Assembly (NCBI GenBank): GCA_013140465.1
Contig: JABFST010000153.1
Span: 1-13,521 of the forward strand
Direction of reading: 5' to 3'
Length of the DNA stretch: 13,521 nt
Source: Methylococcaceae bacterium
GTDB taxonomy: Bacteria > Pseudomonadota > Gammaproteobacteria > Methylococcales > Methylomonadaceae
A model generated the notes under the pieces. The model searched no databases. It was not told the origin of the DNA and saw only the letters and a list, made by a program, of their open reading frames with translations. The translations under genes were made by a program, and so were the position numbers. Below are positions 7,313 through 13,064 of this stretch, one piece after another (position 1 is the first letter of the stretch; every line of letters begins with the position of its first letter).

Positions 7313-8095
7313 TCAGGTTTTTAAATACACATCATAACGCAACAATTTACCCTGAAAGCTGCTGCTGGGCTTACCGCCTAAAGGTTCGGCATAATCAGGG
7401 CTTTTTACCACGACGCGCTTGCCTGTTGCTGCAAAAGCTGCTGCAAACAGCTGTTCTTTATCAATATCGTCGCCCAACAAATCGCGCAAAACGCGCATGG
7501 ATTTTTTCGCCAAGGCTGATTTTTTGCGTTTAGGGCTAAACATGGGATCCAAATAGATACAATCGGGTGGCGTAGGCAAGGCCGCCAACAGCGCAATTGC
7601 GTCACCGCCCAGTAACGAAGGCGGGCTTAAGTTAAGGCGTTGCATCCAATCTACACAGGCCAAGCGGGCAAAGCCATCGCTAAGCAATTCCAGCATAATC
7701 GGCGAACGCTCTATGCACAACAATTCATAACCCATGCGGAAAATATGCAAGCTGTCTTGGCCCCAGCCGGTCGTGGCGTCAACGACAGTACGCGTTTTGC
7801 GTCCCAAGGCTTGCGCCAAAGCTCCTTCTTTGGGGGCGGGCCAAGACCTTTGCTCACCATTACGCGGCTCTATGTCCACCGCTAGCCCGCCTTTTTTTAG
7901 CAGCTCGGTATCCAACAGCTTTAGGCTACCGTCACGCCAGCACAAATAAAACGGGTAAGCATGGGTGTCAGATGCCAGAACCAGTGGTATTGCCAAGCGT
8001 TCGGCGAGCTGTTGGCAGGCTAGCCTGTCGCCGTGGCCTTCATAAAGCACTGCCAATTTTCCGGCATAGACGGCTGTAGTGTTAGCAATCGGCAT
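7313..8095 (-). CDS. rsmJ: 16S rRNA (guanine-1516-N2)-methyltransferase RsmJ
   Basis: A SAM-dependent enzyme that methylates G1516 in the 3' part of 16S rRNA on the small subunit. The 260 residues match the family (~250 in E. coli). Visible signatures: ELLKKGGLAVDI, SAM-binding VVDATTGWGQDSL, acidic strand end ELLCIERSP, the DPMF active-site motif in CIYLDPMFSPKRKKSALAKK, and the C-terminal KRVVVKSPDYAEPLG. The start at 8095 gives a plausible first strand (KLAVLYEG), but its Shine-Dalgarno is poor. It lies 21 bp downstream of sufU and 11 bp upstream of the Rieske gene on the same strand. Confidence 0.93.
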   Translation of the reverse strand: MPIANTTAVYAGKLAVLYEGHGDRLACQQLAERLAIPLVLASDTHAYPFYLCWRDGSLKLLDTELLKKGGLAVDIEPRNGEQRSWPAPKEGALAQALGRKTRTVVDATTGWGQDSLHIFRMGYELLCIERSPIMLELLSDGFARLACVDWMQRLNLSPPSLLGGDAIALLAALPTPPDCIYLDPMFSPKRKKSALAKKSMRVLRDLLGDDIDKEQLFAAAFAATGKRVVVKSPDYAEPLGGKPSSSFQGKLLRYDVYLKT

Positions 8096-8116
8096 AAGGC
8101 TAGGCGTGCTGAAAAA

Positions 8117-8569
8117 TTACTCGGTAGAAATGGATTTTTGTTCGTTTTTTAGTGCGGCATCTAAAGTGTGCCATGCCAAGGTCGCACATTTTACGCGTGC
8201 CGGATATTCGCGCACGCCCGCCAAGACGGCGAGCTTGCCTACCGCTTCGAGGCTAAAATGTTCGTCTTTGCCCGTGGTCATTTCATGAAATTGGGTAAAC
8301 AACTGTTCTGCTTCGGCTGAGGATTTGCCTTTGACGATTTCCGTCATTAACGAAACCGATGCCGTGGAAATGGCACAGCCCGAACCTTGAAAACAGGCAT
8401 CTTCAATGATGTCGCCATTCATTTTTAAAAACAAGGTCAAGCGGTCGCCACATAAAGGGTTAAAACCCTCAACCTGACGGTCGGCGTTTGCCATTACCCT
8501 AAAATTGCGCGGGTTGCGGTTGTGGTCAAAAATCACCTCTTGATAGAGGTCGCGTAAATCTTCAAACAT
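8117..8569 (-). CDS. sufU: SufU-type Fe-S cluster assembly protein (NifU/IscU N-terminal family)
   Basis: A 150-residue protein of the IscU/SufU fold. Cysteine ligands are C40 (PLCGD, with D42), C65 (GSGCAIS) and C128 (VKCATLAW). The ~20-residue stretch between the second and third cysteines that separates SufU from IscU is present (about residues 80-105, KGKSSAEAEQLFTQFHEMTTG). In Bacillus SufU is a zinc protein that accepts sulfur from cysteine desulfurase SufS; in other lineages a scaffold role has been argued. No sufBCDS genes are in the window, so its partners must lie elsewhere. Start supported by GAGG 7 bp before the ATG. It is followed by rsmJ (21 bp) and preceded by the AT-rich acyltransferase gene (31 bp) on the same strand. 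Confidence 0.9.
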   Translation of the reverse strand: MFEDLRDLYQEVIFDHNRNPRNFRVMANADRQVEGFNPLCGDRLTLFLKMNGDIIEDACFQGSGCAISTASVSLMTEIVKGKSSAEAEQLFTQFHEMTTGKDEHFSLEAVGKLAVLAGVREYPARVKCATLAWHTLDAALKNEQKSISTE

Positions 8570-8600
8570 AGTGATGCCTCATTAAAAGAGTATGTAGGGA

Positions 8601-9581
8601 TTAACAGCCAATTAAATAGCGGCTGCGTGTGGGCAAAAGTTTTTTTATAAGGTTAATGATGCCGATGCAGATGAGTAAAATGGCAAACACAAACAACAGA
8701 AAAGCCATAAAATGGCCTTGCCAATAATGCCCAATAAACGAATCTTCTGCCATTTTTATGAGTGAAATGATGTAAGAATGGATGAAGAAAATACCAAAAC
8801 TATAGTCTCCCAATAGCCCAATAAAATAAATTTTAAGGTTAAATTTTAATAAACAGCCTATAAACAAACAGCACACAATAAGCTTTCTAATAAAATTTAT
8901 ATACCCATACTCTTCAAAGTAATACTCGACATAGATCAGCGAAAAAAATAGGGTTAATAATAGACATATCACCAAGAATTTTGTTAACAATAGATTAATT
9001 TTATTTTTAAAATGGCTTAAGAACATGCCAAAAACATAAATCGAAAAAAAATGGTAAAACGATTGGATAATACTGCCTCTTGGTATGTATATTGACACAA
9101 TGATTAAGGCGGGCATCAACAAATAAGGCCAGCGAGCCTTATCAAAGGCAACGAGTAAAGGGGCTGCCAGATAAAATAAAAAAATCATCGGAATAAACCA
9201 AAGCGGTGCCAAATGCGATCCGTTGAGGTAAAAATAAATCACTTGTAGCCATTGTGGATTTTCATAAAATTCTGGCCACAGGCCGAAACGCTCTTGAAAA
9301 AAAACAAAATAAATAATGGCGGGTAAAGAGACTAACAGATAAGGCAATATAACGACTTTTAGCTTAGTGGACAAGTATTTCTTGGGCTCGTAATGTTTTG
9401 ATAAATGCTGAAACAAATACCCTGCAATAAATACAAAAAAGACCGTGCCATTGCCTAGCAGCATTTTAGTGATACGCCCTAGTTCAGGGTTGCTATGCCA
9501 ATCAAAAGCCGATATGGCATGCCCTGAGACGATATAGAATATCGCAATGCCCCTAAATTGGTGAACATAAGATAAAAACAT
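8601..9581 (-). CDS. Acyltransferase-3 family membrane protein, AT-rich
   Basis: A 326-residue polytopic protein of ~10 helices. The family N-terminus is clear (HQFRGIAIFYIVSGHAIS, with the conserved Arg-Gly and the His of the first helix, then FVFIAGYLFQHLS). Its likely role is O-acylation of a surface polysaccharide or other exported molecule. The acceptor is unknown and no glycan genes are adjacent. It is only distantly similar to the first acyltransferase in the window. Base composition is notably AT-rich compared with its neighbours, with many AAA/ATA/TTA codons, which suggests acquisition by transfer. It sits between two 48-bp mobile elements on the upstream side and sufU on the downstream side. 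No clear Shine-Dalgarno precedes the ATG, so the start is fairly but not fully sure. Confidence 0.86.
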   Translation of the reverse strand: MFLSYVHQFRGIAIFYIVSGHAISAFDWHSNPELGRITKMLLGNGTVFFVFIAGYLFQHLSKHYEPKKYLSTKLKVVILPYLLVSLPAIIYFVFFQERFGLWPEFYENPQWLQVIYFYLNGSHLAPLWFIPMIFLFYLAAPLLVAFDKARWPYLLMPALIIVSIYIPRGSIIQSFYHFFSIYVFGMFLSHFKNKINLLLTKFLVICLLLTLFFSLIYVEYYFEEYGYINFIRKLIVCCLFIGCLLKFNLKIYFIGLLGDYSFGIFFIHSYIISLIKMAEDSFIGHYWQGHFMAFLLFVFAILLICIGIINLIKKLLPTRSRYLIGC

Positions 9582-9634
9582 ACAAATGGGTTTATTTTAG
9601 GATTAAAGGTGTGGATCCACTGCTTTGTACATGG

Positions 9635-9682
9635 GTAAACATTCAGGCCCCCTCCTTAAAAAGGAGGGGGCCTGAATAAGTA
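9635..9682 (+). mobile_element. 48-bp MITE-like palindromic element, copy 1
   Basis: The element runs GTAAAC-ATTCAGGCCCCCTCCTT-AAA-AAGGAGGGGGCCTGAAT-AAGTA. The inner arms are a perfect 17-bp inverted repeat around a 3-nt loop. An exact 9-bp direct repeat TGTACATGG flanks it at 9626-9634 and 9683-9691 and cannot be extended on either side. It lies 53 bp upstream of the acyltransferase start. There is no coding capacity, so any movement would depend on a transposase elsewhere. Confidence 0.8.
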
Positions 9683-9761
9683 TGTACATGGTAATTATTT
9701 TGCCATGAGGCCGATACTTCAAAAAAGCCTAAGAAACAAAACCTATCATTGTCGTCGTGCG

Positions 9762-9809
9762 GTAAACATTCAGTCCCCCTCCTTAAAAAGGAGGGGGTCT
9801 GAATAAGTA
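9762..9809 (+). mobile_element. 48-bp MITE-like palindromic element, copy 2
   Basis: Same length, ends and orientation as the copy at 9635, differing by G to T at the seventh arm position and C to T in the other arm, which leaves one T-T mismatch in the 17-bp stem. It is flanked by an exact 9-bp direct repeat CGTCGTGCG at 9753-9761 and 9810-9818. The different flanking repeat shows an independent insertion rather than a local tandem duplication. It lies 124 bp upstream of the DUF2058 start. Confidence 0.8.
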
Positions 9810-9933
9810 CGTCGTGCGTTGCATCTGTGTCAGTATCACGCGGCGAGAGCTAACAATAGTTATACTTTAAAGTTATTTTAAAATAAACTACGCCTCAATT
9901 TCTAACCTATGTCAAATACAAGAGAGCCAGGTA

Positions 9934-10488
9934 ATGAGTAAGCAAAAATTATCGTTGCAAGAGCAATTATTAAAATCGGGATTGGTCAGTGCTGCAAAAG
10001 CCAAAACCATTAAGACCGACAAGCGCAAGCAAGCCGAGCTGCAACGCAATCATAATGTTGCCGCCATCGATGAAGCCAAAGAGCTGGCGCAAAAAGCGCA
10101 CGCTGAACAGGTGCAGCGGGACAGGGAACTCAACCAGCTAAAACAGCGGCAAGAAGAGCAAAAACAAGTGCTGGCGCAAGTGAAACAACTCATCGAACAG
10201 AACAAACTAGGGCTAGATCCTGATGGCTTGGCCTATCGCTTTAACGACGACAATAAGATAAAAACTTTGTATGTGTCAGAAAGCCAGCGGGGGCAAATTA
10301 TTAGCGGGCGTTTGGCGATAGTCAAATGGGAGGCGGGCTATGAACTGGTCAGTGCGGAGGTCGCGGAGAAAATCAGCTTACGCGATGCCGCCAGTGTGGT
10401 CTTGCACAACAAAGACACTGCTGCTGCCGTTGTTGCGCCAGACGACCCTTATGCAAAATACCAAATCCCCGATGATTTGCTTTGGTAA
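9934..10488 (+). CDS. DUF2058 family protein (YaiL-like)
   Basis: A 184-residue soluble protein of the DUF2058 family, related to E. coli YaiL. The family opening is recognisable (KLSLQEQLLKSGLVSAAKAKTIKTDKRKQ). It is followed by a highly charged, Gln-rich coiled coil at residues ~40-95 and a compact C-terminal part (RFNDDNKIKTLYVSESQRGQ, GRLAIVKWEAGYELVS, ending DPYAKYQIPDDLLW, typical of the family). The function is not established; a nucleic-acid-associated role has been suggested for relatives. Start supported by AGGT just upstream of ATG 9934. It is monocistronic, ended by a strong terminator. Confidence 0.9.
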   Translation: MSKQKLSLQEQLLKSGLVSAAKAKTIKTDKRKQAELQRNHNVAAIDEAKELAQKAHAEQVQRDRELNQLKQRQEEQKQVLAQVKQLIEQNKLGLDPDGLAYRFNDDNKIKTLYVSESQRGQIISGRLAIVKWEAGYELVSAEVAEKISLRDAASVVLHNKDTAAAVVAPDDPYAKYQIPDDLLW

Positions 10489-10500
10489 TGACGCGTGACC

Positions 10501-10535
10501 ACGCCCTGAGGCATAATCACCACGGGCGTTTTTTT
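10501..10535 (+). terminator. Rho-independent terminator of the DUF2058 gene
   Basis: ACGCCC (10501-10506) pairs with GGGCGT (10524-10529), followed by a run of T through 10535. It starts 12 bp after the DUF2058 stop and overlaps the last codons of the convergent lipoprotein gene. Confidence 0.8.
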
Positions 10536-10798
10536 AAGATGACACCCGTCGGTGTTTGTAATGAGCCATCCTCAAGCAAAACAAAAACTTGGGTAGCTTC
10601 TGGCGTGGTCACTTTTACGTTCTTGCCTTCTATTTTGTAATTATAGTCTACATTGACGACGCCCAAAAAATCGGACATATTGACTTTGCCTGTATCCCAA
10701 AAGGTGTAGCTCAACATGCCGTTGGCGTAAGTCCCTTCAACACGCTGCCCGCAAGCACTGAGCAGCATAACCACGGTTAAAAGTAAGATGGATTTCAT
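10517..10798 (-). CDS. Small hypothetical lipoprotein
   Basis: A 93-residue protein with a lipoprotein signal: a hydrophobic stretch (SILLLTVVMLLSAC) ending in lipobox LSAC with Cys16 as the predicted lipidation site. The mature part (GTYANGMLSYTFWDTGKVNMSDFLG, VNVDYNYKIEGKNVKVTT, EDGSLQTPTGVILKK) has the repeating beta pattern of small periplasmic lipoproteins that bind or report on 'GTY'-like folds. I do not recognise a named family. I chose ATG 10798; a GTG at 10804 would add two residues. It begins about 20 bp after the dsbA stop on the same strand, so it is probably co-transcribed. Its 3' end lies inside the terminator of the opposing gene. Confidence 0.75.
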   Translation of the reverse strand: MKSILLLTVVMLLSACGQRVEGTYANGMLSYTFWDTGKVNMSDFLGVVNVDYNYKIEGKNVKVTTPEATQVFVLLEDGSLQTPTGVILKKRPW

Positions 10799-10818
10799 GA
10801 CCACGCTTAAGCAAACAA

Positions 10819-11439
10819 CTATTTTGCTACGCTTTCTTGCTTGATGAGCTTATCCATGACTTCAATCATTTTTTCATGTGATCCCGCCAAAGGCCCATTG
10901 GTGCGGTATTTGCCGTTGATAATAATGGCAGGTACGCCAGTAATCCCGTAGCGGCCAGCCATCAGCGGCGCTTGGCGCAATTTGGCATCGACGGCGAAGG
11001 AATTGTAGGCTTCTTTGAATTGGCTGGCGGTCACGCCATGCGCGACAAAAAACGCTTCCAAATCGGCTTCGTTGTCTAGTTTTTGGCCTTTATTTTGGAT
11101 GGCATCAAAAAAATCAGCATGAACCTTGTCCACCAAACCTAAGGCTTCGGCAGTGTAATAAGCTTTCGCGTGTTTGCTCCAAAGGTCATTAAACGCAGCA
11201 GGTTGGCGGATAAACTCGACATTTTTAGGCAGGTTTTTCACCCATTTTTCCAGCAAAGGCTCAAACGCATAGCAATGGGGGCAGCCGTACCAAAAAAACT
11301 CAATGATTTCTATTTTGTCGGTATTTTGCGTGGGCTGTACGGATGCCAGTTTTTCATAACCCAAAGGTTCGGCTTGGGCAAAAAAAGTGCAGCAAAACAA
11401 CAACAGCGTGACAGCGGCTTGGGTGATTTTTTTAAGCAT
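10819..11439 (-). CDS. dsbA: Thiol:disulfide interchange protein DsbA
   Basis: The periplasmic oxidase that introduces disulfide bonds into exported proteins and is re-oxidised by DsbB. The 206 residues start with a signal peptide (~1-23, cleavage likely after AQA). The active site is FFWYGCPHCYAFEP with C53-P-H-C56, and the cis-proline lies in GITGVP170AIIING. The helical insert fills the space between them, as in DsbA. Start ATG 11439 has GAGG 6 bp upstream; a TTG 12 bp earlier is in frame but lies in the ribosome site. It follows cytochrome c4 on the same strand after a 190-bp gap filled by repeats, and precedes a small lipoprotein. dsbA beside cytochrome c4 and engB is a known gammaproteobacterial arrangement. 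Confidence 0.95.
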   Translation of the reverse strand: MLKKITQAAVTLLLFCCTFFAQAEPLGYEKLASVQPTQNTDKIEIIEFFWYGCPHCYAFEPLLEKWVKNLPKNVEFIRQPAAFNDLWSKHAKAYYTAEALGLVDKVHADFFDAIQNKGQKLDNEADLEAFFVAHGVTASQFKEAYNSFAVDAKLRQAPLMAGRYGITGVPAIIINGKYRTNGPLAGSHEKMIEVMDKLIKQESVAK

Positions 11440-11477
11440 GAGATACCTCAAATAAGGGTGGTCAATAAACAGTTGCC

Positions 11478-11620
11478 GTAAACATTCAGTCTTTACCCCT
11501 CCCCAACCCTCCCCTTATCAGGGGAGGGAGATAGTAAACTCCTCCATTGATAAGGGGGAGGGAGATAGTAAACTCCTCCCCCTGATAAGGGGGAGGTTGG
11601 GAGGGGGTTAGTAAATACTT
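11478..11620. repeat. Hairpin-rich repeat cluster between cytochrome c4 and dsbA
   Basis: It begins with GTAAACATTCAGTC, the same end as the 48-bp elements. It continues into C-rich and G-rich blocks that form a large imperfect inverted repeat (about 11493-11524 against 11580-11613). In the middle a 25-bp segment at 11521-11545 recurs exactly at 11555-11579 (34-bp period), each containing AGATAGTAAACTCCTCC. CCTCCCCCT-GATA-AGGGGGAGG forms a further hairpin. No 9-bp flanking duplication is found: the 9 bp before it are ACAGTTGCC, and this does not recur to the right. It would be transcribed between the two genes if they are one operon. It has no coding content. Confidence 0.7.
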
Positions 11621-11629
11621 ACGCCCAGG

Positions 11630-12298
11630 CTATTTCATCATTGAAATGCGGTATGAAACGGCCTTGATTTCTTCATCGGTCATTTTTCTGGCGATCATGT
11701 GCATCATGTTTTCAGGATTATTGCTGCGCACGTCGGTTTTAAAATCGGTTAGGGTTTTAATCAGGTATTCGGCATGTTGCGATTTTAATAACGGATAGCC
11801 AGCAGGTTTGTTGCCTTCGCCTAAGGGCCCGTGGCAAGCAATACAGGCCGACACTTCACGGCTTAAGTCGCCGTTACGGTACAAACCGCCGCCTTGGGCG
11901 ATCAGCGTTTGCACAGCCGCTGCATTTTTGGCCTTGTTGGTGGCATCATCTTCGTCTTCATCAACAACCGGCACGTCGTTAGCGGCAATTTTTTCAGAGC
12001 CATAATAGGCGGCAATATCGGCAATATCGTCTTTGCTTAAGTGTTCTGCGATGGGCGACATTAATGGATCTTTACGCGCACCGCTTTTAAAAGCCAGCAA
12101 TTGCTTGACCAAATAATTGGGGTGTTGTTCTGCCAGCTTTGGAAATGAAGACACCAGGCTATTGCCTGTTTCGCCATGACAGCTGGCGCATTGGGCGGCT
12201 TTTTCTTTTCCTGCGCCAATATCGGCCTCAGCATGTAGAATACTTGGGATACTGGTAAACGCCAGGGCTAGTGAAAGTGCCAGCAGATTTTTTTTCAT
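11630..12298 (-). CDS. Diheme cytochrome c4
   Basis: A periplasmic two-domain electron carrier feeding terminal oxidases. The 222 residues include a signal peptide (~1-23, ending LHA-EA). Heme sites are C37-A-S-C40-H41 and C152-I-A-C155-H156. Axial methionines are M80 (DPLMSPIA) in domain one and probably one of the Met residues at 198-206 (ENMMHMIARKM) in domain two. The two halves repeat the same pattern (CASCHGETGN / CIACHGPLGEGN; NYLVKQLLAFKSGAR / EYLIKTLTDFKTDVR). The linker carries a very acidic run DEDEDD at ~113-118. GGGGA precedes the ATG. It is divergent from engB and followed by dsbA. Confidence 0.95.
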   Translation of the reverse strand: MKKNLLALSLALAFTSIPSILHAEADIGAGKEKAAQCASCHGETGNSLVSSFPKLAEQHPNYLVKQLLAFKSGARKDPLMSPIAEHLSKDDIADIAAYYGSEKIAANDVPVVDEDEDDATNKAKNAAAVQTLIAQGGGLYRNGDLSREVSACIACHGPLGEGNKPAGYPLLKSQHAEYLIKTLTDFKTDVRSNNPENMMHMIARKMTDEEIKAVSYRISMMK

Positions 12299-12334
12299 CG
12301 GATTCCCCTTTGGAATTATGTCGTCATTTTGCGC

Positions 12335-12361
12335 TAGCCTACTTAACGTACCAATAGGCTA
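12335..12361. promoter_or_regulatory. Inverted repeat between divergent cytochrome c4 and engB
   Basis: TAGCCTA (12335-12341) and TAGGCTA (12355-12361) are a perfect 7-bp inverted repeat with a 13-bp spacer, placed near the middle of the 113-bp divergent promoter region. Spacing and place fit a dimeric operator. No known consensus is recognised, and chance is possible. Confidence 0.35.
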
Positions 12362-12411
12362 CCAAGAGTGGCGAGATTTTACCCTAATTAGTCAGTGTAA
12401 GCGAGGCAACG

Positions 12412-13044
12412 ATGAACACAATGTATACCCAGGCAAAATTTATTAACAGTTCCCCCCATCTTAAAAATACGCCCGAAGACCAAGGGCTGGAAGTTGCCTT
12501 TGCAGGACGCTCTAATGCGGGTAAGTCCAGCGCGATTAATACGCTGACGCGGCAAAGCGCATTGGCTAGGATCAGCAAAACCCCGGGCAGGACGCAGATG
12601 CTTAATTTCTTTGAGATTAATGAACGCTTGCGGTTTGTGGACCTGCCTGGCTACGGTTATGCCAAAGTGCCTGTTGCGGTCAAAAAACAATGGCATGAAC
12701 TGATGGAAACCTATTTGCTACAACGCAAATCCTTGTGTGGCATTGTATTGGTCATGGACGTGCGCCATCCCTTGACGGAGTTTGATTGGCAAATGGTGGA
12801 GTGGTGCCAGCATTCGCAACTGCCTCTGCACATATTGCTGACTAAGGCCGATAAGCTAAACTACGGCGCCGCCAAAAACACCTTGTTGCAAGTCCAAAAA
12901 GAATTGCAGGAATGCCCTCTTTCGCTGTCGCTACAATTGTTTTCGTCGCTGAAAAAAACCGGTGTTGATGAGTTGCACCACGCCTTAGACCGTTTGTTTA
13001 ACCCGCCGCTGTTGTCCGAGCCAGAAGCGGCTGCCGAGGTTTAA
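12412..13044 (+). CDS. engB: Ribosome biogenesis GTP-binding protein EngB (YihA/YsxC)
   Basis: An essential cytoplasmic GTPase acting in late 50S subunit assembly. The 210 residues carry the full set of G motifs: G1 GRSNAGKS (32-39), G2 TPGRTQ (58-62), G3 DLPGYGYA (77-84), G4 TKAD (144-147), and G5 FSSLKKTG (~177-184). Length and order match the family. Start ATG 12412 has GAGG upstream; a second ATG follows three codons later. It is divergent from cytochrome c4 and convergent with a diheme peroxidase gene. The short acidic tail (LSEPEAAAEV) is not conserved in the family. Confidence 0.97.
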   Translation: MNTMYTQAKFINSSPHLKNTPEDQGLEVAFAGRSNAGKSSAINTLTRQSALARISKTPGRTQMLNFFEINERLRFVDLPGYGYAKVPVAVKKQWHELMETYLLQRKSLCGIVLVMDVRHPLTEFDWQMVEWCQHSQLPLHILLTKADKLNYGAAKNTLLQVQKELQECPLSLSLQLFSSLKKTGVDELHHALDRLFNPPLLSEPEAAAEV

Positions 13045-13055
13045 CGCCCGGCAGC
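13030..13055. terminator. Hairpin spanning the engB stop codon
   Basis: GCTGCCG (13030-13036) and CGGCAGC (13049-13055) form a perfect 7-bp stem around a 12-nt loop that contains the engB stop. It lies just before the end of the convergent peroxidase gene. No T-run follows. Confidence 0.4.
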
Positions 13056-13064
13056 CCACAGCGG

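Larger units (their letters stand above)
9582..9933. other. Divergent intergenic region carrying two 48-bp elements
   Basis: The space between the divergent acyltransferase and DUF2058 genes. It holds a 10-bp palindrome GTGGATCCAC (9611-9620), two inserted palindromic elements 61 bp apart (counting from the ends of their target duplications), and an AT-rich stretch at ~9850-9895 with TATACT and the palindrome ACTTTAAAGT that could hold the DUF2058 promoter. No coding sequence is seen. Removing the elements and one duplication each would shorten the region by 114 bp. Confidence 0.6.

Noticed and set aside
9641..9677. Reading the 48-bp palindromes simply as intrinsic terminators
   Set aside because: No T-run follows the stem, the two genes here diverge so neither ends nearby, and the 9-bp flanking repeats point to insertion.
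10517..10535. Terminator at 10501-10535 acting for the lipoprotein gene as well
   Set aside because: On the minus strand no T-run follows the stem, and the lipoprotein coding sequence runs into the hairpin.
11511..11590. Possible short CRISPR-like array in the 34-bp periodic repeat
   Set aside because: Only two exact copies, G/C-block palindromes, no unique spacers of constant length and no cas genes.
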